This document shows positions 62,822-64,000 of a stretch of DNA of 64,000 nucleotides, one piece after another. Both the position numbers and the translations under genes were made by a program. This stretch comes from Stenotrophomonas sp. VV52 (GTDB lineage Bacteria > Pseudomonadota > Gammaproteobacteria > Xanthomonadales > Xanthomonadaceae), in the NCBI RefSeq assembly GCF_002893095.1, contig NZ_PKQQ01000002.1, positions 124,001 to 188,000 on the forward strand, written 5' to 3'. Position 1 is the stretch's first letter; each line of letters starts with the position of its first letter. The notes under the pieces are model-generated. The model was not told the origin of the DNA, did no database searches, and saw nothing but the letters and a program-made list of their open reading frames with translations.

Positions 62822-63277
62822 TCAGGGCTGGTCGGCGATGCCGGGGCCGAAGGTGAGCTGGGCCCCGTCCTGCAGGCCCAGTTTCTCGGCCTGGCCGGCA
62901 TTGAGCTCCAGCACGTAGCGGGCCGGGCCGCTGCTGGGGTAGGGCGGGCAGCGGTCGCCGGCCGAACACGGCGGCACGTCGCGCTGCTGGCTGACCAGGC
63001 GGCGCTGGTCATCGAAATACAGGATGTCCAGCGCGATTTTGGTGTTCTTCATCCAGTACGCCTGCAGCTCCTGGCGCTCGTGCAGGAACAGCATGCCGTG
63101 GTCGGCCGGCATCTCGTCGCGGAACATCAGCCCTCGTGCGCGCGATTCGTCAGTGGTGGCCAGTTCGACCTGGTAACGGGCACCGCCCAGTTCCACCCAA
63201 TGGCTTGCGCCGGTGCTGGCGCAGCCGGACAAGGTAAGCAGCAACAGCAACGGCAACAGCAGGCGCATCAAGCGCAT
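62822..63277 (-). CDS. DUF192 lipoprotein
   Basis: The 151-aa protein has signal MRLMRLLLPLLLLLTLSGC with lipobox LSGC. The DUF192 domain follows: VELATTDESRARGLMFRDEM, GMLFLHERQELQAYWMKNT, IALDILYFDDQRRLVSQ and YVLELNAGQAEKLGLQDGAQ. A CSAGDRCPPYP insertion is usual in this family. Function is unestablished. It lies between rpiA and the SirB1-like gene on one strand. Confidence 0.88.
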   Translation of the reverse strand: MRLMRLLLPLLLLLTLSGCASTGASHWVELGGARYQVELATTDESRARGLMFRDEMPADHGMLFLHERQELQAYWMKNTKIALDILYFDDQRRLVSQQRDVPPCSAGDRCPPYPSSGPARYVLELNAGQAEKLGLQDGAQLTFGPGIADQP

Positions 63278-63325
63278 GGGCAGACCCTCGGGCAGGAGCC
63301 GGCACGGGCGTGCCGGCGGGGGTTA

Positions 63326-63973
63326 TCAGAACACCTTCGGCGGTTCGCCGCCAACAATCACCACGTCGGCCGGGCGGCGCGCGAACAGGCCCACGCAGAC
63401 CACGCCGGGCAGCTGGTTGAGTTCGCGTTCCAGCGCCACCGGGTCGGTGATCTGCAGGTGGTGGATGTCCAGGATCTGGTTGCCGTTGTCGGTGATGACG
63501 CCTTCGCGCCAGGCCGGCTGGCCGCCGGTCATGTCCATGATCCGGCGTGCGACCAGGCTGCGTCCCATCGGAATCACTTCCACCGGCAGCGGGAAGCGGC
63601 CCAGTACCGGCACCTGCTTGCTCGGGTCGACGATGCACACGAAGCGCTCGCTGGCCTCGGCGATGATCTTCTCGCGGGTCAGTGCGGCGCCGCCGCCCTT
63701 GATCAGGCACTTGTTGCCGTCGCACTCGTCGGCGCCGTCGACGTACAGCGACAGGTTGCCGGTGTGGTTCAGTTCCATCACCTCGATGCCGTGCTGGCGC
63801 AGGCGCGCGGTGCTCTGCTCGGAGCTGGACACGGTGGCCTTGATGCGGTGCTGGATGCGGGCCAGGCCGTCGATGAAGTAGGCAACGGTGGAGCCGGTGC
63901 CGACCCCGACGATCATGCCGTCTTCGACGTATTCCAGGGCTTTCTCTGCGGCGAGGCGTTTGGCTTCGGACAT
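63326..63973 (-). CDS. rpiA: Ribose-5-phosphate isomerase A
   Basis: RpiA interconverts ribose 5-phosphate and ribulose 5-phosphate. It is 215 aa with the full set of RpiA motifs: [58 protein letters not shown] (catalytic Asp and Glu), [20 protein letters not shown] and [20 protein letters not shown]. The gene is complete; 27 bases remain to the window edge and show nothing identifiable. Confidence 0.97.
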   Translation of the reverse strand: MSEAKRLAAEKALEYVEDGMIVGVGTGSTVAYFIDGLARIQHRIKATVSSSEQSTARLRQHGIEVMELNHTGNLSLYVDGADECDGNKCLIKGGGAALTREKIIAEASERFVCIVDPSKQVPVLGRFPLPVEVIPMGRSLVARRIMDMTGGQPAWREGVITDNGNQILDIHHLQITDPVALERELNQLPGVVCVGLFARRPADVVIVGGEPPKVF

Positions 63974-64000
63974 GGCGGGAAACTCGTACGGGAAAGGGGT

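Overview
The window is a GC-rich chromosomal segment of a gammaproteobacterium of the Xanthomonadaceae, most probably Stenotrophomonas (S. maltophilia complex). Two things point there: the five-gene order tolC - pcm - tetR / MFP - RND at 1.6-8.9 kb, which is the layout described for smeOP-tolCSm in S. maltophilia, and many short intergenic palindromes beginning GTAG (SMAG/REP type). It looks like core chromosome. I see no tRNA, rRNA, CRISPR array, insertion sequence, integrase or phage gene, and no clear pseudogene.

Layout. 0-1.5 kb: envelope lipid A/Kdo genes (a partial lpxL-type acyltransferase, waaA). 1.6-8.9 kb: tripartite drug efflux (outer membrane TolC, a Pcm-like protein, the TetR repressor; divergently, the periplasmic adaptor and the RND pump). 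9-18.9 kb: one long minus-strand branched-chain amino acid operon, ilvC-ilvG-ilvM-ilvA-leuA-methyltransferase-leuC-leuD-leuB, headed by a leader peptide with a Leu/Val/Ile run and an attenuator hairpin. 19-25.8 kb: gamma-glutamyltransferase, a BCCT transporter, thiC behind a TPP riboswitch, and a channel-like membrane protein. 26-32.3 kb: a membrane-anchored winged-helix/beta-propeller regulator, an AraC regulator and a large TonB-dependent receptor. 32.4-37.4 kb: an HDOD protein, inorganic pyrophosphatase, two tandem secreted paralogues, and an unusual HTH regulator with a small beta-propeller protein. 37.4-43.5 kb: a cell-surface-signalling haem locus (ECF sigma, FecR-type anti-sigma, STN-containing TonB receptor, haem oxygenase, YbaN). 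43.5-49.5 kb: pyrophosphate/adenylate energy genes (H+-pumping pyrophosphatase, PPi-type phosphofructokinase, adenylate kinase) with two small secreted proteins. 49.7-64 kb: housekeeping and accessory genes (mpl, Lon-N protein, DedA/PAP2/LssY fusion, kinase-like protein, SDR, voltage-gated-type K+ channel, argD, HAD, azurin, hemL-thiE, rubredoxin, SirB1-like, DUF192, rpiA).

Most interesting signal. Three genes of the haem locus, the anti-sigma gene, the receptor and the haem oxygenase, are each preceded by the same bipartite element: CTTGGGGWWGT, then 12 bases, then CGTCTT. Spacing is identical in all three (16 bases between CTTGGGG and CGTCTT). I read it as the promoter recognised by the adjacent ECF sigma factor. 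It unites the haem oxygenase with the receptor although an opposite-strand DUF2789 gene lies between them. The sigma gene has no copy; it has a Fur-box-like sequence, and its best Shine-Dalgarno site serves a short out-of-frame ORF overlapping its start.

Other points worth a second look: the Pcm-like protein lacks the usual QTIS motif; smeP and ggt show an internal switch of synonymous codon style; a minus-oriented terminator at 25.8 kb has no gene upstream of it (possible small RNA); and a 30-bp exact inverted repeat links two intergenic hairpin regions 12 kb apart.
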